64,000 nucleotides of DNA from Verticillium longisporum (lineage: Eukaryota; Ascomycota; Sordariomycetes; Glomerellales; Plectosphaerellaceae). Each line of letters begins with the position of its first letter. Within the stretch, counting starts at the first letter, position 1. This document shows positions 1-11,849 of this stretch, in pieces. The notes under the pieces are model-generated. The model saw only the letters and a list, made by a program, of their open reading frames with translations, was not told the DNA's origin and did no database searches. The translations under genes were made by a program, and so were the position numbers. The DNA is taken from contig JAETXT010000010.1 of NCBI GenBank assembly GCA_019188255.1, forward strand, positions 2,666,001 to 2,730,000, in the 5' to 3' direction.

Positions 1-753
1 ACAGCTGGGACTACATCGAGAATGACGGCGAGGGCGAGAAGAAGGGGTGGCGGTCGCGCAATTTCGTCACCTTTATGAACTACCTCAAGGACATCTTCCG
101 TCTCGAGCAGGTTGTCCTCGACGCCTACGACTGGAAAGCCGCGGGCGACATTTCTGTCATCGACGTATGTCATGTCCTCTGCATCATGCCACCTGACTTT
201 TGTCACAGCACTAACACCATCTGTCTCCCAGCTCGGCGGCTCGGGCGGCCACGACGACTTTGCCCTGGCCAAGGCCTATCCGAACCTCAAGATCACGGTG
301 CAAGACCTCCCCGAGGTCGAGCCCGTCTTCACAGCCAACCGGCCGGCAGAGCTCGCCTCGCGCGTCACCTTCCACGCGCAGTCATTCTTCGAACCACAGG
401 CCCTGTCGGCCGACGTGTACATGTTCAAGCTCATCCTGCACGACTGGCCCGACAAGGAGTCGGTGCAGATCCTGCAGGCGCTGCGGCCGAGCCTCAAGCG
501 CGGCGCGCGTGTGCTCTTCATCGACTACGTCGGCAAGCAGGGCGAGCAGGAGGGCGAGCCGTTGCCGCGGTCGATCCAGCAGATGGGCACGTCGACCGAC
601 ATTCGCATGATGGCTCTGTTCGCAACCAAAGAGAGGCCCGTCAAGGCCTGGGAGGAGATCTTCCACAAGGCTGATGAGAGGTTTGAGATTGTCAGGGTCG
701 AGGCTAACCCCATGGCATTCTTTGTCATCATCGAGGCTGTTTGGCAGGGATGA
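1..753 (+). CDS. O-methyltransferase, C-terminal part (5' end outside window)
   Basis: SAM-dependent plant/fungal-type O-methyltransferase (PF00891 fold). The gene is cut by the window start; exons seen are <1-164 and 232-753, joined over a 67-nt GT-AG intron with complete codons on both sides. The joined reading gives the SAM-binding glycine motif (LGGSGGH), then the PNLKITVQDLPEVE segment, where the acidic residue normally contacts SAM ribose. LILHDWPD carries the His that acts as catalytic base in this family. The C-terminus (PMAFFVIIEAVW) ends as in full-length members. Substrate cannot be told; such enzymes methylate aromatic secondary metabolites. Any biosynthetic partners would lie upstream of the window; none is seen downstream. 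Confidence 0.9.
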
Positions 754-2540
754 GAGAGAGTAAGTATGGCGATGACGAAAACTGGATCGGAGCGTCGATA
801 TGTAAGCGCAGTTCGCATGGAGCATGGGATTTTCTGTTCGTGTCTCGGTAGCAAGCATCATCAGTAGCAGGCCGCGGCCTATAGGGGACGGAAGCAACGT
901 AACAATGTTGTACGATGGGGCTCGTCTGGTGATAGGTTTCTGTCCAACCCGACTCCTACCCAAAGATATCTTAGTGTTGCTTCAGAAATCGAAAACATGC
1001 TGCACGGCGCTCGGCACTAATGCTCATTTGGTAGGGCCCTCCATGCCAGCCGATATCTCGATCATCTGAACGTGGAACAACTCAAAGTTTGGTGTGTAAG
1101 AGACCTCGTCCATGCCAGGCCTTTGTCCCAAGCTGCTTCTTCGGTTGGGTGGAGTATTGGGTTCGTCCTCAAGCTGGGTACTCCAGCATGTTCTTCGATA
1201 AACTGCTGGGCTTCGAGGATTCTAGCATTGGAATACTCGCTGCGGTACGCTCCTTCAGGCTTGTGAAAGTACGACGTAGGATCACGGTAAATGTAGATTT
1301 GTCGGTACTAAAAAACCAAGAGCCACAGAGAAACGAAAGAAAAATTGATGAAGCGCATCTTCATATCGACAGTACCGTGCAAGACGTAGGCTGAGTAGCG
1401 TTGGATCTTTGGATTCTGCAACGAGGCGGGACCGGACATGTCAGCAATAACAAGGAGAGGTACCTTATTCCAAGACATTTCGGTCCACCAACCTGATACC
1501 GGTACAAATGTTGCTGCAATGTGGTCAGCTTCTGGCTCAAGGGCGACTCAGTTTTGATTTGGTGGTCTATCACCGTGACGCCCGCATAGATAGATACGCT
1601 GCCATACGCAGGAGCTGCGCCCCAGGCGAAGACTTAAGTTCGCAGGACGTGCTCAAGTCTGAAATATAAGTCACACTCAGAGCAGCCACAGGTGGCATTT
1701 TCAGCGTCCTCATGCTGATGCTGGTCAGGGCTCGGGCGTCTACCGTGTGGTAGCAAGGGTTGGGATGGACACGAACAGTCCTGTGAGAAAAAAGTTTCCA
1801 GGTATAAAGAGTTGGGCACAAGGAGCTGGCATGTAGTGGACGAGACCATCTTGATGGCATGTTGAGCTGTGAAGGCAGACTGGGGGTTGGCCTCGTAACC
1901 AACCGGAGATGGCACCGAAAACGCATTTGGGAGCAAGCAGAGGCAGGCAAGAGCCGGCAGGAACAGGCAGGAACAGGCAGGAACAGGCAGGAACAAGTGC
2001 TATGCCACCTGCCTAGAAAAGGTACCTACCGACCAGCCACAGGCCCCAACGATGGCGCTGTTACGGATTGACGTCAGTGGCTCATCGCGCTGATCGCTCC
2101 TGCTTCAGATAGCCCCGACTCTGAATTGCAGTGCACCTGCCTGTCAGCTTCCCTGTTTTGCACCCACGACCAGCACACACATGCCCAGGGCATGTCACCA
2201 CTCAGAGTTCCCCGGCCCTCGCAGACGATCCTCCGCCAACCAACATCAGCCCAGCCAGGGCGTCCATCGTCACACCCAAGAAAGACCTTCACTTGCCAAG
2301 CGACCACCAGATCTTCCACATTGGCGGCTGCTCGCTCCTGCGCACACAGACGCAGACAACATGACATCAGCTGCCGTCTTGGCTTGCAGGCCCCAGAGAC
2401 ACCCATCAGCCGCGCTTTTATATCATCATCAGCGCCAGCCCACGCATCGTGTCCTCTCCGCCACACCACTCTCACCTTGAACCTGTTCAGTAAAATCACT
2501 TCCCCTTCGTGCTCCTGGCTCCCTGCGAGCTATCACTATC
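754..2540. other. Intergenic, no gene recognised
   Basis: About 1.8 kb without a convincing ORF. It holds a 10-bp direct repeat (unit GAACAGGCAG, about 3.5 copies, 1957-1995). The last few hundred bases are probably the promoter and leader of the PAP2 phosphatase gene. Confidence 0.6.
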
Positions 2541-3760
2541 ATGTCCATCATCGACAGGATCCGTGGCGATGGCATCCAGCCCACCTTCACCCGCGACACC
2601 GTTCGTTCGCGTCAGAGCTGCGGTCACTTCTTCGTGGGCTGGCTCCGCACCATGTGGCTCGACCTATTGACCATGGCCGTCCTGGGCTTTGCCACGCTCG
2701 GGGTATGTCGCCTTTTGTCTTGCAGCTCGATTGAGGTCCGTCCACTGACAGCCGTCTCCAGATCTACACCGCACCGCTAGCAGCAACGCGAACGTTCCCT
2801 GTCACCTTTACCGACTCTGGTGACATTGTGTTCCCAAGTCTTGCCTACCCAGAGCGCGGCTGGATAATTTCCTCTGGTCTCTCTGCCTTCATCTCTGCTT
2901 TTATTCCCATCGTCTTCATCCTGCTCGCCCAGATCCGCGTCCGTAGTTTCTGGGACGCCAACAACGCCATCATGGGCGTGATTCAGGCTCTCATCATCCA
3001 GACGCTTTCTTGTGTCATTGTCAAACACCTGATTGGGGGCTTCCGCCCTTACTTCCTGGCCGTCTGCATGCCCGATATCTCCCTCGCCTCGTCCCATAAT
3101 TCGACGGGTCTCAACGGCGTCGGCTTTCACGAGATTATGTACACCTCCGAAATTTGCACCCAACCCGACAAGAAGCTTTTGAAAACAGCCATGACGAGCT
3201 GGCCTTCTGGTCATGCTGCCACGGCCTTTGCCGGCTTTGTGTTCCTGCATCTCTACTTCAACGCCAAGCTCAAGGTCTGGGCCGCATACCGTCCTGCGTT
3301 CTGGAAGGTGGCCCTGACCATCGCACCCCTGCTCGGAGCCTTCCTCAAGGCGTGCGTGCTCACGATCGACCAGGCGCACCACTGGTACGACATTCTCGCC
3401 GGCAGCATCATTGGCACAGGTGCTGCTCTTGCCGCCTACCGGGGCAACTACGCCGCCATCTGGGACTGGCGCTTCAACCACATTCCCCTGCAGCGCAATG
3501 AGGACTTTGCCTACACTCTGGATAAGGGATACGGACCTCGCGATGGCGTCTTTACTCGGTCGGCAGGATGGGCCAAGAGTTCTGAAGCCATTGCCGAGAA
3601 GCCCCTGCCTCCCAGCGGCCGCAGCAGCGCGACCTATGCTCCCAGGACGACGGGCAACGCCGCTGTTGGCCCGGATCGCAATTTACAAGTTCCAGACACG
3701 GCGGCGAGCCGGGCTCGCCATGCACCTGGGCACAATATTCGCGGCGATGACATTGTCTGA
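2541..3760 (+). CDS. PAP2 lipid phosphate phosphatase (DPP1/LPP1-like)
   Basis: Integral membrane phosphatase of the PAP2 superfamily, expected to dephosphorylate phosphatidate or diacylglycerol pyrophosphate. Exons 2541-2702 and 2762-3760 (GTATGT donor, phase 0 junction) give 386 aa with about six hydrophobic segments. Catalytic motif 1 is K142-x6-RP (KHLIGGFRP) and motif 2 is PSGH (202-205). Motif 3 is only partly conserved: His260 and Asp264 are there (DQAHHWYD), but the arginine expected six residues before that His is Leu254. The C-terminal 90 residues are polar and low in complexity. It converges with the RGS gene 260 bp downstream. The family is certain; activity is slightly less so because of the Arg replacement. 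Confidence 0.9.
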
Positions 3761-4020
3761 GGGAGCCGCGCTGGACCTAGTCTATTCGCATCCAGATGTC
3801 GTGTTTCCCAGGCGTAGTAATCCATTGTATAAAATTAGCCTTCGTGTCTCTTCTAGCTTGCATCACGACGCGATACCCATATTAGCATAATGAAACATTC
3901 ATCACAACCACCAACTCATGAATCTGAAGAGGAACGAAAGCAAGTTGACTTTGCACGCTATGGATCTCGTTACATCTTGATATTGCCTTTTCAAATCAGT
4001 GGCACAGGCACAGGCCACCA

Positions 4021-5426
4021 TTACAGCTTGACAGTCTCCTTCCAGACCGGCAGGAACGCAAACACCATGACGCCGATGGTGCCGCCAATAGCACCGCCCG
4101 CCAAGCTCTGCAGGACAATCTTCCGCTGCAGCCTGCGCAGGTTGACGTCGCCGACGCGGAGCTTGCGGTCAAAGATCATGAGGCGGCCCAGCACGCGGGC
4201 GACGCCGGACCGCACCGAGGACAGGGACGCGCTGTCGTCGAAACGCTCCCACGGCAGGGGCTGGCGGCGCGAGAAGAGCAGCAGGAAGAAGCAGCTGCCG
4301 CGCAGGCCCGAGAGGATGAAGCTCAGGCCGAGGAACCAGAAGAACCAGGAGGCGAGGAGGACGAGGCGCGTGTGGGCGCCTGGGAAGGGCACAAAGGCGC
4401 GGAGCAGGGTGAAGAGGAGGCCGGCCAGGGTGAGGGCGATGCCGAGCGAGGTCGCGACGCAGACGGTCTCGAGGGTGCCGTTGGCGACGCCGAGGCGGAG
4501 GAAGTTGGGGTGCGAGCACGTGCGCAGCAGGTCGTAGACGTGCCCGGCGATCGGCGCCAGGTGTACCGGCGCGGGGGACGTCTTGAGCGCCTCGAGGGCT
4601 GTGTCGCGGAGCGCGGGCGGGATGTTGAGCTCCTTGGGCGACGACGGCAGGAGGTATGTCTGGATGATGGAGGAGAGCTCCGGCGCTGCGTCGAAGGGAT
4701 GGGTTCCTGGCAGCGTCGGGGGCGCGTCTGTTGGCAGGGCGCAGGCGTTGGTGCAGGCCGACGTCAGGGCGCGGAGGTGGTCGCGGGCTGTGCGCTTGGG
4801 CTTGGTCAGCGGCGTGCAGGCCGTCTTGGGCAGAGCGACCTCGAGGATCTGTGTCGTCGTCTCGCTGGCTGCGTGTTGTGTTAGTCTGGGCATCGACACA
4901 TCTGAGAGACATGGTACCATACCAATTTCGGGGTCGGCTGAAAGCTCTGCCAGTTCGACGGTCTCCAGAGGTTCGCTCTTGAGGCCGAGCTCCGTTTCGG
5001 AGGAGTATCCCTCGGACGCCTGATAGGTGCTGGCGGTGCTGAGATCCTTTTCTACCGGTTCGTAGTCTTCTTGGCGGCTGTGCTTCGACCACCTAGCCTC
5101 GTAGTTCTTGAACCAGACGTAGAACTCAAGGTTCTCAGGCGAGTACTCGATATGCTTCAGGTACATGTAAAAGTCATAGAGTGACATGGGACTGCCTGTG
5201 GTAGCCCAGTCAGCCCAGCTGCGTCGTGACAACCTCTTCCGTCTCGTCCTCACTTACAAGTCTTGTTCGCGAGCACCCTGTCCAGACTCAGGTGAGGCGG
5301 GATACTGGACTTGCCCTTGCCATCAGATGATATGCTGCGGCGTCCATTACGCACGTCGGTCGAGTACTGCTTGATGTCTCGGTACTCTGGCTTCTTGTAC
5401 CATTGCAGCCACGTTGGGACCTCCAT
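4021..5426 (-). CDS. RGS-domain protein with C-terminal membrane segments (Rax1/RgsD-like)
   Basis: Likely regulator of G-protein signalling or polarity factor anchored in a membrane. Exons, read on the minus strand, are 5426-5258, 5195-4923 and 4868-4021 (429 aa). The second intron is 54 nt, so the frame stays open through it; it is accepted for its GTATGG donor, CTAAC branch point and CAG end. The N-terminus carries the first RGS half (LSLDRVLANKTCSPMSLYDF, then ENLEFYVWFKNYEARW). A roughly 100-residue acidic insert separates it from the second half (ELNIPPALRDTALEAL). Three hydrophobic stretches follow at about 280-307, 316-346 and 398-423. This layout resembles yeast Rax1 and Aspergillus RaxA/RgsD; which orthologue is unclear. 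The start at 5426 begins the conserved EVPTWLQWYKKPEYRD segment. Confidence 0.82.
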
Positions 5427-8400
5427 CCTTGGCGTTGTATGATGCGCGGGACGTGACGAAGGTGGCGATAGGAGGACTCGTCGACGAAGAAACGACCAAC
5501 AGTGAAGAAGTAAAGACGCACCAGAAAGCCTCGTTCCCTCCTTCACTCTGCTCCCCGAGTGGGCGCCATCAGCAGCTCATATACCGCCCAGATCAACCGC
5601 TCAGCCAGCCACGTGGGACGTCGAATCCGTTTGTCGAGAAACGCACCCCCCCTGGATCGGCAGAGGGATATCCATTACTGAACAGGAACAGCGCAGGCAT
5701 AATCGCCGAAAAGAAAAACAGCCAGAGTTAACCTCATCCACTCATCCACTCATCCATCTCTCTACCCACCCACTCCACCAGGCCATTGCGCGGTGCAGCC
5801 TGGGCGAACACAGCTAGTACCCGAAACATAGAACAGATTACAAGCCCGCAGCCCAGTGGGCGCATCTTGGTGATCCGGGAACGCCTCGGGCAAACCTTGG
5901 GTGCTTTTTGGGGTTTTCCTGGCTAGCAAGGGGGGTCAAGAGCCAGCTGAAGGGATCAGTGCGTGCGCGAGCCAGAACCCAGCAGCAGCCCACGCCCAGC
6001 TGGGCCGGGCCCGGGAGCGCGCGCAGAGGCCTTCAAGGTCGATTGCCGTGGGGGCGTTTGCGTGCGCCTGGTGCGTTCCTGATTCACAAGACTAGGACCG
6101 AACCTCTTCTAGCGCTGCTTGGCCCTCTTCGCTCACCTGGCTCTTTGGTTTCTTTTCCACATGGGATATGGGGAGTGGTTCATCTTAGCGCGTGATGGCG
6201 AGAGAGGATAAGGATGCGCAGAGATTTTCCGAGAGCCGAGATCGTGGAGGCCTTTCGTATGGCTGGATGTGGTGTCAGGTTCGCCCTGCATTCACTCATA
6301 GTGTCCTTCCCCACGCCAGATGTCCCAGGTGTCACAAGTGCCAGGGGCTATGAGAGAGTAGAAAAGCAATGTGAGCACGAATGCGAGACACATGAGGCAC
6401 CGCAACGGCACTTGCAGCCGTTGGACCGATTCTTCTCCGAGACTCTGAAGAGGAGATTCTGAAGAGGAGAAAACGGGGGGGGGTTCTCTCGTTGTGACGA
6501 ACGCGCCCCCAGCTCCATCGTCCTCCCATCATGGGTATTTTCGCTGGCGGCTTGCGCGCGAAACACAGACGCAACGCACCATGGCGCGATACCGAAAATG
6601 ATCGGTCGCTTGGACCCGTGTCAACCACGTGGCTCGCCGTGACAATTCCGCAACGAGGCCTCGGCCTCGTCGCGCGCGCAGGCGGGCATGGGGCTATGGC
6701 CCTATGCTTCGACGAAAAGTGAGTGGGAAGGCGAGACGGCAGCTCGTCAGCTTGAACGCCATGACGCTTCGAACTCGCTTAGGCCGTCAGACGCAGCAGG
6801 ATCAGGAACAGATAGTGGTGCCCATGTCCGGTAGTGGGCGAATCGGCAGGGTCCTGTGCGCTTGGCCCTCTGGTTCGCGCCAGCCACGGGCTTCGCTAGC
6901 TTGTTGGGCAGCTTCCATGGCAGTCGAGATTCCAGGTGCCACTCGACTCATCCGACTTGGGCCATGTGGCGGGCCTCCATGTTGCGATGAATGGGGGTAA
7001 GGTCCTGGCGCTCGAGCGTCCCAGTCTGCCAAGGTACGGGACCGCACGGTAGGCCGCCCAGCTGTGCTCTTATTCCCAACTAGACTCGAGTCTGGCTGAG
7101 CGCATGTACAGGAATAGGCCCGTGCAGCGCCGTCGTCGAGATGCTAGCACGGCAAGCCAGCCCTGTCCTGACTCTCGCACGCTCAGACTGGGCGACGACG
7201 GCGGATCATGGGAACCGGCGTCACCGGATAGGTCGAGAGACACGACGGACTGTGTGCCCGGCCACAATAAGGCTGTTCGAGAGGGTCCCCAAAGACGCAT
7301 TCTTTCGGAGATGACACACAAAGCAGACGTATTGGTCTCTGTACGACGGACAAGGCCCAGGGTCCAGATCAAGGCTATTGTGCACCGCGCGTCTCGTTCG
7401 ACTCTTGACGTATAAGTCCAGAGCACCATGCGCATGGTCCTCTCGTCCTTTTAGCGCCATGTGATTTGATGTCTGTGTGCCTTCCACAGCTGCACGCGAC
7501 GCCCATCACACCCGGAGTCATGAGCGAGGTACCAGGCGTGCCAGGACGTGTGGAATGTTTATCCCCGGCGCAGGCGCCAGCGTGGGATTCCACTGGTCTG
7601 ACTCGAGGCCCGCCGTCGACGACGCAGTCCGGACGATGCGCAACCAAAGGTCGGATGTCAGGTTCGCTGCGGGCTAGGAAGTTGTTTGTCGGATGCGGGT
7701 CTGTTTCGCCCTATTCCAATATGTCTTCGCCTGGTATATGTCGGGCTTGCGGCACATGGTCCCCGGTTGACCGGTGGAACAACGATTCCAGACATGGCAG
7801 CAGTTTGGAAAGCTCAGGAGTTTTGCATACGTATCATTCTTTTCCAGCGTTTCAATCTCACGGCAAGGATTTGAGTGATGGCTGGGGCTGGAAAGCATGG
7901 CAGAAGTGGTTTAGCTGAAGAAGGGTTCTAGTGGCTTGCCGGGGGTTATTGGGTCGAGAGTAATGGTCGGCCTGGGCCTGCGTCTGTACACATTCTTCAG
8001 CCGATGCGAGATAAGAGAGGCTGTGGGTAAGTTGTGAGTATCAGATTATGCGTGCTGATACACCGGGAATGACTATACCGCCACGACTTCACACCGCTTT
8101 TGTGTTTTGAGCTTGCCAGGATATAAAGGTAGACAACTTTATGCGCATTGCATGAAATGCCGGTCTCTTCTGAAGGCACGAGCCGATGCCTATATAGATA
8201 CATCTCGCCAGGGCGATGATACATTGTGTCGAGCAGAAAAATTGCCAGAAGAGGAAGTATTGCAACAGACTGCGTAGTGTTAAAACTCTCAAGCCTTCGT
8301 TGTAGGAGCGTCGATGACTCATTTGCCACCCTAGCCTTCGCGACATTGAATATAGGTCACTTCCCACAGCTTTGTTCTACCCTGCCTGTACGGAGAGTCT

Positions 8401-8520
8401 CTTTTTTCAGGAACATGGCATCATCTCTTAAGATTTCTCTTGATGCTGCATGGAAGAAAGCATCCACTTGACTCGTAAGGTATAGACAGTCAGGTTTACA
8501 TCATCAATCACCGTCAGCCC
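5427..8520. other. Long intergenic stretch, no gene recognised
   Basis: About 3.1 kb between two minus-strand genes. Both strands are broken by frequent stops; the longest open stretches (up to 150 codons) are rich in Arg, Ser and Pro without any motif or splice logic. I see no RNA gene, transposase remnant or array. The part next to 5427 is presumably the promoter of the RGS gene. Confidence 0.5.
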
Positions 8521-10533
8521 TCACGCCCTAACAAACACAGGCATCCACTCCAACGGGGCATCAACCTCAACCCATTGACCGCCAGAATACCGCTCCTCTT
8601 TGCCCTCCTGCAAAGACGTCCACTCGCCGCTCGCCAGCTTCGGCAGGTAGACTTTCGACCGCCTCGCGCCCTCCTGCAGGACGGGGCAGCACAGATACTT
8701 GTCGCCGTACATGTACTGCTGCCCGATCCTCCAGCACTCCTGGTCCTCGGGGAACTCGTAGAAGAGCATGCGCATGACGGGCGTGCCCTTCTCGTGCGCC
8801 TGCTTCATCAGCCCCCGCGTGTACTCCCGCAACGTCTCGCGCAGGACCATGTACGTTTTGCAAATGGCATACACGTCCTCGCCGTAGGACCAGACCTCGT
8901 TCGGCGCGCCGCTGAGGCACGCGGCGCCCCCCGTCGTGCCGTGCTGCGGCTGCATGGGCTCGCGGAAGCCGTGGAGGCGCATGACGGGACAGAAGGCTCC
9001 CCACTGGAACCACCGCACGAAGAGCTCGCGGAACCGGGGGTCCGTGGGGTCGCCGCCGTGGAAGCCGCCAATGTCCGTCGTCCACCACGGCAGGCCGGCG
9101 ACGCCCATGTGCAGGCCGGCGGCGACCTGGTTGCGCAGACTGATCCACGACGAGCCAATGTCGCCGCTCCAGACGAGGGCGCCGTACTTTTGGCTGCCGG
9201 CCCACGCGCAGCGCAGCAGGTTGACAATGTGCTCCTGGCCCTCGGCGCGCATGCCCTCGTAAAAGGCGCGCGCGTACTCGAGCGGGTACAGGTTCCCGAC
9301 GGCCGTGTTGGGCCCCGCGTGGTAGCGGTAGTTGTCAAAGTCGTAAATCTTGTACTCGGGCTCGGCCTCGTCGAGCCAGAAGATGCGGATGCCCTTGTCG
9401 TAGTAGTTCTTCTTGGCCTTTTGCCAGACGTACTCGCGCGACCCAGGGTGCGTCGCGTCAAAGTGCACCGTGTTGCCCATAAAGTCCATGGCCGCGCGGA
9501 TGCCTCTGTCGACGCGGATGAGATAGCCCTTCTCGAGCATCTCGCGGTAGTTTTCGCTGCGCTTGTCGACGGTGGGCCAGATGCTGACCATGAGCTCAAT
9601 CTTCAGCGCTCGCAGCTCGGCGATCATGGCGTCGGGGTCGGGCCAGTAGGTGGGGTCGGGCCAGTAGGTGGGGTCGAAGCGCCAGTCGCCCTGCGTCGGC
9701 CAGTGGAAGAAGTCGATGACGATGAGGTCGATGGGGAGCTCGCGGCGGCGGTACTCGCGGGCAACGGAGAGGAGCTCCTCCTGGGTCTGATAGCGGAGCT
9801 TGCACTGCCAAAATCCCAGCATGAATTCGGGTGCCAAGGGGACCTTTCCCGTAGCGTCAGCGTAAGCTTCGACGATGGCGGCGGGCGTGTCGCCGGCGAC
9901 AATCCAGTAGTCTAGCGTCGTCGTGGATCGCGCATCAAAGGACATGATGTTGCGGCCGAGAAACGCTCTGCCAATGGATGGGTTATTCCAAAGCAGGCCG
10001 TAGCCGAGGGAGCTCAAGGCAAAAGGCACAGAGGCCTGTGAGTTGCGGTGGGCGAGCTCGAGGTCATGGCCCTTGAGGTCGAGGAATGGCTGTTGGTACT
10101 GGCCCATGCCGAAAAGCTTCTCGTCTGGATCGACGGATTCAAAACGAGCAGTCAGGTGGTAGCTGTCGCTGTTGGCGAGGGGCTTGAACTCGCGAGCCTC
10201 GACGTTGAGGGCGCTGCACTTGGGGTCGCGGACATCTTTGCGGGCGCGGGTGTACTCCTCAAGCAGCAGATCGCCCTTTGCATTGTGTACAGTAATTTTG
10301 CCTGCCTTGGTGATGGAGGCTATGATGTTGCCGTTCTTGAGCGTGCCACCGCTCTGCTCGTCAATGGTAACATTGGGCGTAGCTGCGGCAGGCTTCAGCA
10401 GGGCCCAGTCCTCGTCGGGCATCTCCCGAGCGCGGGTCGAGCGGATGCGCAGGGCGTTGGCACCCCATGGCTGGATCCAGAGCGTCTCGGCATCGAACTT
10501 GAAGACGAGCTTGTCGTCGACTGTCTGGAGCAT
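8521..10533 (-). CDS. GH31 family glycosidase (alpha-xylosidase-like)
   Basis: Intronless 670-aa glycoside hydrolase family 31 enzyme, a retaining alpha-glycosidase; the FWLDEAEPEY nucleophile loop resembles alpha-xylosidases. Domains in order: N-terminal beta-sandwich (about 1-230), (beta/alpha)8 barrel starting at LAPEFMLGFWQCKLRYQ, and a C-terminal beta domain. Asp388 (WLDEAEPE) is the likely nucleophile and Asp458 (WSGDIGSSW) the acid/base. There is no signal peptide, so it is probably intracellular. The start at 10533 is chosen because the open frame upstream is only a run of Ile from a GAT repeat and begins without ATG. Residues 287-292 and 293-298 are an exact DPTYWP duplication encoded by an 18-bp tandem repeat, absent from what I know of the family. 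Confidence 0.93.
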   Translation of the reverse strand: MLQTVDDKLVFKFDAETLWIQPWGANALRIRSTRAREMPDEDWALLKPAAATPNVTIDEQSGGTLKNGNIIASITKAGKITVHNAKGDLLLEEYTRARKDVRDPKCSALNVEAREFKPLANSDSYHLTARFESVDPDEKLFGMGQYQQPFLDLKGHDLELAHRNSQASVPFALSSLGYGLLWNNPSIGRAFLGRNIMSFDARSTTTLDYWIVAGDTPAAIVEAYADATGKVPLAPEFMLGFWQCKLRYQTQEELLSVAREYRRRELPIDLIVIDFFHWPTQGDWRFDPTYWPDPTYWPDPDAMIAELRALKIELMVSIWPTVDKRSENYREMLEKGYLIRVDRGIRAAMDFMGNTVHFDATHPGSREYVWQKAKKNYYDKGIRIFWLDEAEPEYKIYDFDNYRYHAGPNTAVGNLYPLEYARAFYEGMRAEGQEHIVNLLRCAWAGSQKYGALVWSGDIGSSWISLRNQVAAGLHMGVAGLPWWTTDIGGFHGGDPTDPRFRELFVRWFQWGAFCPVMRLHGFREPMQPQHGTTGGAACLSGAPNEVWSYGEDVYAICKTYMVLRETLREYTRGLMKQAHEKGTPVMRMLFYEFPEDQECWRIGQQYMYGDKYLCCPVLQEGARRSKVYLPKLASGEWTSLQEGKEERYSGGQWVEVDAPLEWMPVFVRA

Positions 10534-10554
10534 GTTGATGTCGTGTGGTAATGC

Positions 10555-10595
10555 GATGATGATAATGATGATGATGATGATGATGATGATGATGG
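10555..10595. repeat. GAT/ATC trinucleotide microsatellite
   Basis: An almost perfect (GAT)n run with one GATAAT interruption, lying 20-60 bp upstream of the GH31 start codon, in its promoter or 5' leader. Confidence 0.9.
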
Positions 10596-10830
10596 CGATC
10601 AATGCTTTTGCTCAGGTTCCTGGTCGAGGAGGGGGTGAGGAGGAAGGAGAGGCCATCGTCGTCGTCGAGAACTCGAAGGAACCCTTTATGTTCGGGAACC
10701 CCTCACGTTTCCTCTCTCTGCATCCAGTCGCCGTATCGTGAAGCCCGTCTGCGGTTTAGGGGAGCTGCCAATGGCGCGGGAATACCGGCTGGGGCATCTG
10801 GTAGTTGTAGGAACCTCGAACAGGTGATGC

Positions 10831-10906
10831 CTCGCACGTTGGCCTCGCCCTCGCACGTTGGCCTCGCCCTCGCACGTTGGCCTCGCCCTCGCACGTTGGC
10901 CTCGCC
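10831..10906. repeat. 19-bp tandem repeat, 4 exact copies
   Basis: Unit CTCGCACGTTGGCCTCGCC, copies at 10831, 10850, 10869 and 10888, identical to each other. It lies about 300 bp upstream of the GH31 start, in non-coding DNA. Confidence 0.95.
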
Positions 10907-11025
10907 AATGGGCGTCGTGGAAAGCCGCTGTCAAGCTTCAGGGGGGTTTCGGCGAGAAAAAGCCCATCTACAGCGGGTTCAGCGCTGGACTGCAGGGTAG
11001 GCTGCTACCTAGGTACCTGGTAAGG

Positions 11026-11125
11026 TGCCTCCCTACCTAGGTAGGTAAGGTGCCTCCCTACCTAGGTAGGTAAGGTGCCTCCCTACCTAGGTAGGTAAGG
11101 TGCCTCCCTACCTAGGTAGGTAAGG
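11026..11125. repeat. 25-bp tandem repeat, 4 exact copies, with palindromic CCTAGG core
   Basis: The 25-bp unit starts TGCCTCCCTACCTAGG and copies begin at 11026, 11051, 11076 and 11101. Each contains the palindrome CCTAGG, and a tail of GGTA repeats follows to about 11140. A related TACCTAGGTA motif recurs near 31515. The surrounding 10.5-11.85 kb holds no other gene, only a (CCAG)n run at about 11481-11510. Confidence 0.93.
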
Positions 11126-11479
11126 TAGGTAGGTAGGTACGGTAGGAGGGAAGCTACCGAAATGGTACATGCCGCTGAGCCGCTGAGCCCCTGGCGCCCG
11201 GCTCCAGTTGCCCATGTCTGCCGTGCATCCGAGGCCTCTTTGCCAGCATCTTGGACCCTTTGGAAGTCTCCGTGGGATGTGCTTGGGAAGCTCATAGTTC
11301 GTCACTGCCGGCGTGGGTGAAGCCCGAAGAGTACGCTCCATGTCATGATTAGGCTTTTATGCCCGTGAGTTGCCGCTCGCTCCAGTCACATGCAGACTGA
11401 CTGATACTGGCTTAGGTACTGCTGCAGAGGCTTCAGAGGGGAAGCTGGAGACCAACCTGCAGCAGTCAGCCGCCACACC

Positions 11480-11510
<31 letters not shown>

Positions 11511-11849
11511 TCTGTTCAGCATCGTTGCTCAACAGTACTAGTCGCAGCAATTTTGACGAAGTCTACGAATCCTTTTGCTTCCCATTGCGCGTTGCCGTGG
11601 TGCTGACTCAGGACGGGGTGTCCGTGGCTTTGTTCTTGTACGGCATATTCAGCTGGATCTTACATGCCTCACCAACTCGCCCATGTGAATCGCAGGCGAG
11701 TTGGGTAGCATCATGTGTCAAAACAGCTGTCTGGTGAAGTACAAGACCATGATGGATAGCCCTGTAAACGAAACAGCAGAGGAAAAGGAGCAGGAAAACA
11801 GAGCCCGGCCTCGACTCCTCTCATTGCGTCCAACTTGTAGAGCATCGCC

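Noticed and set aside
8575..9915. 446-codon open frame opposite the GH31 gene
   Set aside because: Shadow of the GC-rich GH31 coding sequence; its Val/Ala/Arg/Gly composition is typical of antisense frames.
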